A stretch of DNA of 64,000 nucleotides. Origin: an uncultured Saprospiraceae bacterium. GTDB taxonomy: Bacteria > Bacteroidota > Bacteroidia > Chitinophagales > Saprospiraceae. This document shows, piece by piece, positions 45,141 to 53,424 of this stretch. The position numbers and the translations under genes were made by a program. The stretch is from the NCBI GenBank assembly GCA_937139495.1, contig CAKZQC010000006.1, positions 124,001 to 188,000 on the forward strand, read 5' to 3'. The notes beneath the pieces were generated by a model that was given only the letters and a program-made list of their open reading frames with translations, made no database searches and had not been told where the DNA came from. Numbering within the stretch: the first letter of the stretch is position 1; each line of letters starts with the position of its first letter.

Positions 45141-46604
45141 ATGGAGCAAACTAAATTAGTAGGATTATTGAAACACCTCAATAATAAGGAATGGAGTCGG
45201 TTTGAAGACTATGTGCAATCTCCTTTTTATAATAAACATAAGGAAGTTCGACAGCTGTGTAGCTATCTCTACAAGTATATCCCTGACGATAAAAAAAAGC
45301 ACAAGTTGGAACAACAACGAGTCTGGAAATACTTATTCCCAGACCAAGAGCTAGATGCCAAAAGACTACATTTGCTATCGTCCAAACTCCTGAATTTGCT
45401 CCATGATTATTTGGCAATCATTGCCCACGAAGATAACAAAACTACGCACTTGATTAAAGTACTAGGAGAGTTGCGGAGCAAAAAACAATACAAGGATTAT
45501 GCAGCGGTACTTCGCAAAGTAGATAAAACGCTAGAGGAAGCACCTGAACACATCGAAAATAAGTATTGGCAAAAATACCTGTACCATCAGGAGTTAGATA
45601 TTCATTTTTTGACGCAAGGGGGCCGAACCTATGATAGCAATCTACAAGAAAAAAGCGATAGTTTAGATTTGTTTTTTATGGTCAAAAAGCTCAAGACCGC
45701 TTGCGATATGGTGAGTCGCAACAAAGTAATTGGGAGCGATTATGCCTATCACTTTGTACCCGAACTATTTGACTACATCGCTCAACCCAATAATCCTTAT
45801 GCGAAAGAGCCAAGCATACAGGTCTATATAGCCCTACTCAAAATGCTGCTGTATTGGGAGCAAGAAAATTATTATCCAGTTGTCAAAGAGTTACTAACAA
45901 AGTACAGTGCTATTTTTTCGGCTGCTGAGTTGCGAGATATTTATGATTTTAGTCTTAACTACTGTATTTGGAAACAAAACGAGGACACGAGTAGCCGCTA
46001 TTATCTACAAGAAATGTTGGAAATTTATAGGCTAGTAGTGGAACAAAAAATTATTTTTATAGATGGTTTTTTGCCTCCTTGGGAATACAAAACTATCGTT
46101 ACTACGGGCATATCTTTGGGCGAATCGGAATGGGTAGAGCAATTCATAGAAGCGTATAAAATTCATCTTCCGACTGCCGTTCGTGAGAGTGCGTATTCGT
46201 ACAATCTTGCTTTTTTTCTGTATGCAGAGCAGGACTACAAAGGAGCTTTGCAGGCACTTTATCAAGTAACGTTTACCAACTGGACGTATTATATGGGTGC
46301 CAAAATGATACAGCTCCGAAGCTATTACGAACTCAATGAGGGCGAGGCGTTGTATGCACTGATAGATACATTCAAGGTTTATATTCGACGCAATCGCCAA
46401 TTGGTGGCGATACACCGAGCGCTTTATCTCAATTTTATTAGAGTCATCAAGAAAGCTTATCAGGTCAAGGAAAAAAGTGATTATTTGACCGCAGGTCAAT
46501 ACAAAAAGGAATACGCCAAGCTGAAACAAAAACAAGAACAATTCACTCCTGTGGCTGCTAGTAATTGGCTCAAGCAAGTGATTGAAGAATTGGCTCCAGA
46601 TTAA
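45141..46604 (+). CDS. helical protein of unknown function (487 aa)
   Basis: A 487-aa protein without signal peptide or membrane segment, so probably cytoplasmic. It is almost entirely helical, with many Leu/Tyr/Lys heptad-like stretches (FYNKHKEVRQLCSYLYKYI, LLSSKLLNLLHDYLAI, ALQALYQVTFTNWTYYMGAK). The spacing of W/Y/A residues in the second half is reminiscent of TPR or HAT-type helical repeats. No recognised family motif or catalytic residue. Proteins of this length and N-terminal pattern (LLKHLNNKEWSRFEDYVQSPFYN) seem to occur in related Bacteroidota; that impression comes from memory, not a search. Its neighbours give no functional hint. Confidence 0.7.
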   Translation: MEQTKLVGLLKHLNNKEWSRFEDYVQSPFYNKHKEVRQLCSYLYKYIPDDKKKHKLEQQRVWKYLFPDQELDAKRLHLLSSKLLNLLHDYLAIIAHEDNKTTHLIKVLGELRSKKQYKDYAAVLRKVDKTLEEAPEHIENKYWQKYLYHQELDIHFLTQGGRTYDSNLQEKSDSLDLFFMVKKLKTACDMVSRNKVIGSDYAYHFVPELFDYIAQPNNPYAKEPSIQVYIALLKMLLYWEQENYYPVVKELLTKYSAIFSAAELRDIYDFSLNYCIWKQNEDTSSRYYLQEMLEIYRLVVEQKIIFIDGFLPPWEYKTIVTTGISLGESEWVEQFIEAYKIHLPTAVRESAYSYNLAFFLYAEQDYKGALQALYQVTFTNWTYYMGAKMIQLRSYYELNEGEALYALIDTFKVYIRRNRQLVAIHRALYLNFIRVIKKAYQVKEKSDYLTAGQYKKEYAKLKQKQEQFTPVAASNWLKQVIEELAPD

Positions 46605-46624
46605 GATAAAAATTAATTAACTAA

Positions 46625-46645
46625 AAAAATAGTTGAACTATTTTT
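46625..46645 (+). terminator. weak A/T hairpin after the 487-aa gene
   Basis: AAAAATAGT-TGA-ACTATTTTT, a 9-bp stem of nearly all A-T pairs ending in T. Possible weak terminator; could be chance in AT-rich sequence. Confidence 0.35.
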
Positions 46646-46817
46646 AATAGTTTAATAGTTATTTGATTATCAATTATTTATGGCTTTGTTGTTGGTGTTT
46701 TTTGTCCTGATTTGAATATTGAAAGTTTGTTTTGGCATACTTTTAGAAAATAGGATAAGTACAACTTCTAAAAACAAAATCAAAACATTTATTTTATTAC
46801 TTCAACATTTAAAAATC

Positions 46818-47273
46818 ATGAACAAATTATTACTACTCAGCTTCTTATTGGTATTAAATTTCAATCTTTCTGCTCAAATTGATTTAGGTGATATTTTTGG
46901 AGACAATGGTATCAATATACAGATTGGCGGCAACAATGGCAATAACGGCAACAACAATGGAAATGGTCAGTATGGCAATAAAAGAGCTTGTTCTCCACAA
47001 GACTTCAACTATGTATATAATGCCATCAAGTCAGAAACTTTCGCTAGTGACAGACTAAGCACAGGCAGACGTCTAATTAGTCGCTTTTATTTCAGTAGCC
47101 AGCAAGTGGCTCAATTGATGTCAGCGTATGATTATGACAACGATCGATTGGAAATGGCGAAATTTGCCTACGCTTATACGGTCGATCCTCAATATTACGA
47201 CATAGTAGGTAATTCTCTTGATTATAAGTCTACTGCTAGAGAATTGCAAGAGTATGTGGATAGCATTCGCTAA
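46818..47273 (+). CDS. secreted DUF4476-domain protein
   Basis: A 151-aa protein. The start at 46818 was chosen because it opens a clean signal peptide (MNKLLLLSFLLVLNFNLSAQ); the upstream part of the frame is AT-rich noncoding sequence. After cleavage comes an Asn/Gly low-complexity linker (GGNNGNNGNNNGNG), then residues ~58-151 match the DUF4476 pattern: a Cys-x-x-Asp-Phe start, IKSETFASDRL, FSSQQVAQLMSAYDYDNDRLEMAKFAY, and DPQYYDIVGNSLDY. DUF4476 is a helical domain of unknown function common in animal and Bacteroidota secreted proteins. It is followed by a perfect 16-bp inverted repeat. Confidence 0.82.
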   Translation: MNKLLLLSFLLVLNFNLSAQIDLGDIFGDNGINIQIGGNNGNNGNNNGNGQYGNKRACSPQDFNYVYNAIKSETFASDRLSTGRRLISRFYFSSQQVAQLMSAYDYDNDRLEMAKFAYAYTVDPQYYDIVGNSLDYKSTARELQEYVDSIR

Positions 47274-47301
47274 TCCATCCTCCTTCACTTTTATGTGTTA
47301 G

Positions 47302-47343
47302 AGCGTATGTGAAATTATAGTTTTTGATAATTTCACATACGCT
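47302..47343 (+). terminator. 16-bp perfect inverted repeat after the DUF4476 gene
   Basis: AGCGTATGTGAAATTA (47302-47317), loop TAGTTTTTGA, TAATTTCACATACGCT (47328-47343). It could end the upstream transcript, although no T tract follows. Its core, read on the minus strand, is shared with the 53.2-kb and 62.8-kb intergenic regions. Confidence 0.6.
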
Positions 47344-47517
47344 ATTATAATTGCTAAACAAGCAAGCTAATTTTAGATATATTATTAGTTTAGCTTTGTT
47401 TGCCTGTGGTTCTATGTCCATTGGTAGGCATTGAGAAATGCTACTATTTATTTGACTAAACTTATAGAACTACCTACCTTTACATCAATTTCAATTTCAA
47501 AATTAAATATTAATAAT

Positions 47518-50500
47518 ATGAAAAATAGTATCTACTATTATATACTACTATTTGGGCTCCTGCTGGGGTCCGTCGGTAGTACACAGGCTCAGATAGGAGC
47601 AGAAAGCCGAATGGGTGCCACCGATGGAGGTTACTGGACATTTGGTCTCAATATAGGTGGTGCTTGGCAAGATAGCGACATCAATACCAACGGAGGTATT
47701 GGATTTGGGGCGTATATCGGTCACAGTATTTTTCACAAATCTACCAGTCCTTTTTCGTTTGATTGGCGCTTGCGCTACATGGCGACTTGGACATACGGAC
47801 AAAATTCGGCTGATAACACGCTCGGCAAAAATAGCATATTGGGCAAAGCACCTTATAACTACAACCCAAGTACAGGGTTTTTTGCTCACAATCACATGAC
47901 TAATCTACATGATTTTTCGGCAGAGTTTCGATTGAATTTTGAAGAATTGCGTCGCAAACATAGGGTTTTACTTTCTGTTTATGCAGGAGTAGGATTAGGT
48001 TTCTATTCGACTAGAGTCGATCAGTTGGACCTATTGGACAATCCATACAATTATGATGGTATTGATCAGAACCAAACAGAAGCTGCAATTTGTGATGATA
48101 TTAATTTTATGCGTGACCACGAGTTTGAAACTAAACTATACAATCGTCTAACCATTACACCTACAATCGGTGCGGAGTTTGGATATTGGTTTACGCCACA
48201 TTTTGCGTTAGCTATCGGGCACAAAACTAGTTTCACGCTAGACGACCGTTTTGATGGATTGCAAAACAATACGGCAGGAGACCCTCCTGGTGCTATACAC
48301 CATTATACTGCATTGAATTTGCATTGGAGATTGTTTGGCGAAGCACAAGGTTCGGTAGAATGCCCAAGGGTTCGTTTTAGCTTACCAACTCAAAACAATG
48401 GCAGCTACACAACCTCTCAATCAAATGTCTATTTGGAAGCAGATGTGACGAACGTCAAAAGCGGACAAATTACCTATACTATCAATGGCGAGCGCTCTTA
48501 CGAATTTATGTATAGCAATAGCAATTGGAATAGTAATGTGAAGCTAAAAAGAGGCAGAAACGTTATTACGCTCAAAGCGAAAAATAGCTGTGGTGTGCAA
48601 ATCCAGCAGGTGACCGTTATGTATCAGCCAGAAGATCAAGCTCCTGTAGGCAATGTACCCGTAGTGTCTATTAGTCAGCCGAACAACAACAGCACGACCA
48701 ATATCAGTAGTACTACTGTATCGGCTAGCATTTTGCATATTTTTGATGCCAATAATGTAACTTTTACGGTCAATGGTGTGCCTTCTCGTGGATTTACGTT
48801 GTCAGGTACTCGTTTTGTAGCCAACAATGTCAATCTGCAACAAGGAAGCAATACGATTAGTATTACCGTTACGAACCAGTCAGGCAGCGATACCAAAACC
48901 GTTATTGTCAATTATATACAAAACCAGAGTGTCCCTTCCAATGAAGTCGCACCGATAGTGACGATTACGAGTCCACAACCAAGCCCATTTACTACTCGTA
49001 ATTCTAGAGTAAGTATCAATGCAACGATTAAACATGTAACGACACGCAGCAATGTTATTTTCAAAGTCAACGGACAGGTTTCTAACAATTTCTCTTTCTC
49101 AGGAACACAGTTTTTGGCGAACAGCATGGCACTGCAACAAGGTAACAACACCTTCACGATAACAGGAATTAATAATGTAGGACAAGATACAGAAACTGTT
49201 ATTGTCATCTACGCACAAGAAAACACAAATTTGCCTATCGTAACGATTACGAACCCCACTCGCAATCCAGCTACGATGAATGTACCAAGTGTCAACTGTA
49301 TGGCTACTATCAATTACGTACCCAATCGTTCGGGCGTAAGCTGTACTATCAACGGACAATCTTTTACAGGTTTTTCATTCAATAATACACGTTTTGTTGC
49401 CAACAATATTCCATTGCGCGAAGGTAGCAATACCATCACGATTATGGGAACCAACACGGCAGGACAAGACGTAGCAACAACACAAGTGATTTATCAAGTG
49501 CCAGTAGTGTTGCCTGCACCGATAGTGCGTATCACGTATCCTACTGCCAATCCATACAATACACAGCAAAATGCAACAAGTATTTCGGCTACTATTCAGC
49601 ATGTAACGACTCGTAGCGAAGTGACGTTCAAAGTTAACGGACAAGTTTCTAACAACTTCAACTTTTCGGGGGGCGTATTGAGTGCCTCTAATATCAACTT
49701 GCGTCAGGGCGCCAATACGTTTACTGTAATCGGCACCAATTCTGTTGGGCAGGATAGCAAATCAACGATTGTAATTTATGAGATTCCTCAAGAATTGCCC
49801 GTAGTTGCGTTTACGAATCCAGCACAGAGTCCGTATAATACGACGAGCAACACAATAGAACTTCAGGCAAATGTACTGAACGTAACTGGCAAAAACAACA
49901 TACGATTTACCATCAATGGACAAGCGACCAATAGCTTTAGTTTCTTTGGGACTAACTTTGTAGCGAGCAATATTCCATTGCGCCAAGGCAATAATACCTT
50001 CACGATAACAGGTACCAATACAGCAGGTCAAGATATGGCATCGACCGTAATTATCTACAATATGCCGACTCCTGCTCCTGTAGTGACGATTACTACACCA
50101 AGACAAAATCCTTACGTAACGACTACTAATGTAACCAACATCAATGCAACGATACTAAATGTAGGTAGCAGTAGAGATGTACGATTTAGCATCAACGGCA
50201 GAAATGTAACGAACTTTAATTTTTCGGGTACTCAATTTTCTGCACCTAATGTTGTGTTGGCACAAGGAAGCAATAGCTTCACAATAACAGGTACCAATAG
50301 TGCAGGGCAGGACACCAAATCGACGGTTGTTATCTATAACAAAGAAGAAGAGCCTGCACCAATAGTGACGATTACTAGCCCGAATGCTAACCCATTCAAT
50401 ACGCAAGCAGCGACTACTAACATTCGTGCAAGCATACTAAACGTAACCAACAAGAACGATGTACAATTTGTTATCAATGGACAAGCAACTAACAACTTTA

Positions 50501-53049
50501 GTTTCTCAGGAACTAGCTTTGTTGCGAACAATATTACGTTGCGTCAAGGTAGCAATACCTTCACGATAACAGGTACAAATGAGACAGGAAGAGATAGCAA
50601 AACAACCGTAGTTATCTACAGTGAGCCGACACCAGCACCTATCGTAATGATACAGTCGCCTGACCGCAATCCGACTACAGTAAGCAATCCAGCGATAGTG
50701 ATTAGAGCAAATGTTCAGCACGTGCCGAATGCCAGTGGCATCACGTTTACGGTCAACGGACAAACCAGTACCGCATTCAATTACAACAATGGTATTTTTA
50801 CTTCTTCGACAGTCAGTCTGAACAGCGGAAACAATACCTTTACGATAACAGGAACAAATAGTACAGGAAGAGATACTAAATCGACGGTAGTTATTTACCA
50901 AGCGCCTGCTGCACCAGCACCGATTGTGAATATTACTAATCCTAGACAAAATCCATTGAATACACAAACGAACTCTATCAAGATAGAGGCAACGATTCAG
51001 CACGTAACAAGCCGAAACGATGTAACTTTTGTGGTCAATGGACAAGCAATAACTAGCTTCAATTTTTCAGGAACGAGTTTTAGTGCCGATAATATTACCT
51101 TGCGTCAAGGCAATAATACATTTGTAATCACAGGAACAAACGAGACAGGAAGAGATAGCAAATCAACAGTGGTGGTCTATACGATTCCAACTCCTCCGCC
51201 TGTAGTAACCATACAATCGCCAGATCGCAACCCAACAACAGTGAGCAATTCGACGATAGTAATCAGAGCGAGTATTCAGAATGTAGCAAATTCGAGTGGC
51301 GTGACCTTCACCGTCAATGGTCAATCGAGCAGTGCATTTACCTACAACAATGGTGTATTTGTATCGTCAGGAGTTGCCCTCAATGCAGGTGCCAACACGA
51401 TTGCAATCACAGGAACGAATAGCACGGGCAGAGACAACAAGTCAACAGTAGTGATCTATCAAGCACCTGTCATACCTGCACCAATTGTACGCATTACGAG
51501 TCCTAGTGATAATCCACATAGTGTAGAAGCAGCTACGGCCAATATACGAGCGACCATACAAAATGTAACAGGTAGCAACAATGTAACGTTTGCCGTCAAT
51601 GGACAGAATGTACGCAACTTCAATTTTTCAGGAACCAGCTTTAGTGCTAGCAATGTAGCGTTGAATCCTGGCAATAATACCTTTACGATAACAGGAACCA
51701 ATGCTTCAGGTCAAGACAGTAAGTCAACAGTGATTTTGAGAGTAGTAAAAGAAGTAGTACTGCCACCAGCCGTAACGATAACAGTACCGAATCGTAACCC
51801 AACCGCAACGACAAGTAGTAACACGAATATACAAGCAACGATTAGAAACGTAGATACCAAAGCAGGGGTTACCTTTGCGGTCAATGGTCAAAATGTAACG
51901 AATTTTAATTACAGCAGAGGGAGTTTTAGTGCTACAGGTATCAAACTAGTTCCAGGTAATAACACCTTTACGATTACTGGACGTAATGAATCTGGTCAGG
52001 ATAGCAAATCGACAGTAGTGACCTACAATGCTCCTGTATTGGAACAATTACCAACAGTGAAAATTACTAGCCCAAACACGAACCCGCACACGTCTAGTAC
52101 AAGTGTGGTCAATATCACGGCTACAATCAATCATGTATCCAGTAGAAGTGGTGTAACTTTTACGGTGAATGGAAGAAACGAAACTGGTTTTTCTTTCAGA
52201 GGGACAGCTTTTGGTATGAATAATATTGCACTAAATACTGGTAACAATACCTTTGTAATAACAGGGAAAAATAGTGCAGGACAAGATAGCAAATCAACCA
52301 TAGTTGTCTATAATCCTGTGCCAGCTCCAACGGTGCTCATACAAGCACCTGACCGTAACCCTACTACTGTACGTACGAATAACAACATCGCAATACGTGC
52401 GAAAATAACTAATGTGACCAATGTAAATGATGTAACTGTGACTATCAATGGTGTGAATCAAGCTATCGAATCGTATAGCAATGGCACCTTGCGTACGGGA
52501 GCATTAAATTTGGCACAAGGAAATAATACCGTAATTGTGATGGCACGAAATGCAGGAGGACAAGACAGCAAATCAACTGTAATCATTTACGACCCTGTAT
52601 TGCCAACACCAGTAGTGACGTTTACGACACCAGCACAGAATCCGTTGACAACGGCAGACAGCAGACTCAACTTGCGTGCAACGGTACTCAATGTAGTGAA
52701 CAAAAGTGATATGACGTTCACCGTCAATGGTAGAGTTTATACCAACTATACCTTGTCCAATAATACGTTTGCTGCAGATGGTATTCGTCTAGGTACAGGC
52801 AATAACACTTTCAGTATCAATGCTCGTAACCGTGATGGACAGGTAACTGTAACAACTGTCGTTATCTACAATGCTGCTACCGCACCAACAAACAATAGCA
52901 GAACGAATCAGCCAAACAATACCAATACAGTTAATCCAGATGCAGTACCTGAAAAAACCAAAAGTAGTAAAATGAAATCAGGTACGACCACACCTACAAC
53001 TGAGCCTGAGCCTAAGAAGAGCAAAAAAGGAAAGATGGGGGGAAGTTAA
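47518..53049 (+). CDS. outer-membrane barrel-like protein with 16 Ig-like repeats
   Basis: An 1843-aa protein. The start at 47518 opens a signal peptide (MKNSIYYYILLFGLLLGSVG ... TQAQ) after an aataatATG leader; a longer frame from 47431 is noncoding in style. Residues ~25-275 have the alternating aromatic/Gly strands of a small outer-membrane beta-barrel (WTFGLNIGGAW, DWRLRYMATWTYG, HRVLLSVYAGVGLGFY, PTIGAEFGYWF, LNLHWRLFG). From ~280 to ~1790 there are 16 tandem repeats of ~94 aa: P-V-V-x-I-x-x-P-x-x-N-P start, VxFxVNGQ centre, GNNTFTITGTN and GQDSKSTVVIY end. The C-terminus is low-complexity and Lys-rich (PEPKKSKKGKMGGS), not a T9SS domain. Anchoring by the N-terminal barrel with a long repeat stalk would be intimin-like in plan, but which side of the membrane the stalk occupies is unknown. 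Confidence 0.83.
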   Translation: MKNSIYYYILLFGLLLGSVGSTQAQIGAESRMGATDGGYWTFGLNIGGAWQDSDINTNGGIGFGAYIGHSIFHKSTSPFSFDWRLRYMATWTYGQNSADNTLGKNSILGKAPYNYNPSTGFFAHNHMTNLHDFSAEFRLNFEELRRKHRVLLSVYAGVGLGFYSTRVDQLDLLDNPYNYDGIDQNQTEAAICDDINFMRDHEFETKLYNRLTITPTIGAEFGYWFTPHFALAIGHKTSFTLDDRFDGLQNNTAGDPPGAIHHYTALNLHWRLFGEAQGSVECPRVRFSLPTQNNGSYTTSQSNVYLEADVTNVKSGQITYTINGERSYEFMYSNSNWNSNVKLKRGRNVITLKAKNSCGVQIQQVTVMYQPEDQAPVGNVPVVSISQPNNNSTTNISSTTVSASILHIFDANNVTFTVNGVPSRGFTLSGTRFVANNVNLQQGSNTISITVTNQSGSDTKTVIVNYIQNQSVPSNEVAPIVTITSPQPSPFTTRNSRVSINATIKHVTTRSNVIFKVNGQVSNNFSFSGTQFLANSMALQQGNNTFTITGINNVGQDTETVIVIYAQENTNLPIVTITNPTRNPATMNVPSVNCMATINYVPNRSGVSCTINGQSFTGFSFNNTRFVANNIPLREGSNTITIMGTNTAGQDVATTQVIYQVPVVLPAPIVRITYPTANPYNTQQNATSISATIQHVTTRSEVTFKVNGQVSNNFNFSGGVLSASNINLRQGANTFTVIGTNSVGQDSKSTIVIYEIPQELPVVAFTNPAQSPYNTTSNTIELQANVLNVTGKNNIRFTINGQATNSFSFFGTNFVASNIPLRQGNNTFTITGTNTAGQDMASTVIIYNMPTPAPVVTITTPRQNPYVTTTNVTNINATILNVGSSRDVRFSINGRNVTNFNFSGTQFSAPNVVLAQGSNSFTITGTNSAGQDTKSTVVIYNKEEEPAPIVTITSPNANPFNTQAATTNIRASILNVTNKNDVQFVINGQATNNFSFSGTSFVANNITLRQGSNTFTITGTNETGRDSKTTVVIYSEPTPAPIVMIQSPDRNPTTVSNPAIVIRANVQHVPNASGITFTVNGQTSTAFNYNNGIFTSSTVSLNSGNNTFTITGTNSTGRDTKSTVVIYQAPAAPAPIVNITNPRQNPLNTQTNSIKIEATIQHVTSRNDVTFVVNGQAITSFNFSGTSFSADNITLRQGNNTFVITGTNETGRDSKSTVVVYTIPTPPPVVTIQSPDRNPTTVSNSTIVIRASIQNVANSSGVTFTVNGQSSSAFTYNNGVFVSSGVALNAGANTIAITGTNSTGRDNKSTVVIYQAPVIPAPIVRITSPSDNPHSVEAATANIRATIQNVTGSNNVTFAVNGQNVRNFNFSGTSFSASNVALNPGNNTFTITGTNASGQDSKSTVILRVVKEVVLPPAVTITVPNRNPTATTSSNTNIQATIRNVDTKAGVTFAVNGQNVTNFNYSRGSFSATGIKLVPGNNTFTITGRNESGQDSKSTVVTYNAPVLEQLPTVKITSPNTNPHTSSTSVVNITATINHVSSRSGVTFTVNGRNETGFSFRGTAFGMNNIALNTGNNTFVITGKNSAGQDSKSTIVVYNPVPAPTVLIQAPDRNPTTVRTNNNIAIRAKITNVTNVNDVTVTINGVNQAIESYSNGTLRTGALNLAQGNNTVIVMARNAGGQDSKSTVIIYDPVLPTPVVTFTTPAQNPLTTADSRLNLRATVLNVVNKSDMTFTVNGRVYTNYTLSNNTFAADGIRLGTGNNTFSINARNRDGQVTVTTVVIYNAATAPTNNSRTNQPNNTNTVNPDAVPEKTKSSKMKSGTTTPTTEPEPKKSKKGKMGGS
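48349..52890 (+). repeat. 16 tandem Ig-like repeats (~282 bp each) inside the 1843-aa gene
   Basis: The coding sequence repeats every ~280-290 bp, encoding an Ig-like unit of ~94 residues. Repeats are clearly related in DNA as well as protein (recurrent aacaataccttyacgataacagg-type blocks). Two adjacent blocks, 50356-50916 and 50917-51477, are each exactly 561 bp and each contain two repeats in the same order, marking a duplication of a two-repeat unit. Boundaries given are approximate. Confidence 0.8.
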
Positions 53050-53424
53050 TCTATTAGCTCTTATTGAATAGAACGAAAAATGTCGTGCAGCTAAAGTGAG
53101 CTGTACGGCATTTTTTTTATTATTCGTAATAACCTCTAATAATTGCGAGAGCAATTTTTTTAATGTATTTAGAATCTAATTAGATAAAATGACTTGGTTT
53201 GTTAACTTTGTAATTAGAGCAGGTCTAAAATTACACAAATTATCAAAAACTATAATTTTAGATACGCTAAAGTAGGTGGACACAAATAATGGGTGTTTAA
53301 AAGTGCGTTAATTTTTTTGATTATAGAGGACAGGACGATAAGAATCGTAAAAATTACAGCTTTGAAATGCCTTATTGTTTTTATCCGCCTACTTAGAATT
53401 TCCTTGGAAAAATTTCAATGTGGT
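53050..53424 (+). promoter_or_regulatory. intergenic region with terminator, possible -7 element and leader hairpin
   Basis: After the terminator at 53079-53118, TAACTTTG at 53203-53210 matches the Bacteroidota -7 consensus TAnnTTTG; no clear -33 TTTG is seen 17-23 nt upstream. A transcript from there would carry a ~208-nt leader. In it, TCTAAAATTA (53224-53233) pairs perfectly with TAATTTTAGA (53253-53262), and between them lies the shared motif ATTATCAAAAACTATAATTT. Further on, GTGGACACAAAT (53276-53287) repeats a sequence at 41569-41580. No ORF other than the in-frame upstream extension of the kinase gene, which looks noncoding. Confidence 0.45.
53079..53118 (+). terminator. intrinsic terminator after the Ig-repeat gene
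   Basis: 14-bp stem AATGTCGTGCAGCT (53079-53092) and AGCTGTACGGCATT (53099-53112) with two G-U pairs, followed by a T tract. Confidence 0.85.

Noticed and set aside
47431..47517. Upstream in-frame extension of the Ig-repeat gene
   Set aside because: It adds residues with no signal-peptide character ahead of a perfect signal peptide that starts at 47518 after an A-rich leader.
48349..52890. Long regular repeats that could suggest a CRISPR array or satellite
   Set aside because: The repeats are ~282 bp, fully coding in one frame, and diverge mainly as Ig-like protein repeats; there are no short identical repeats with unique spacers.
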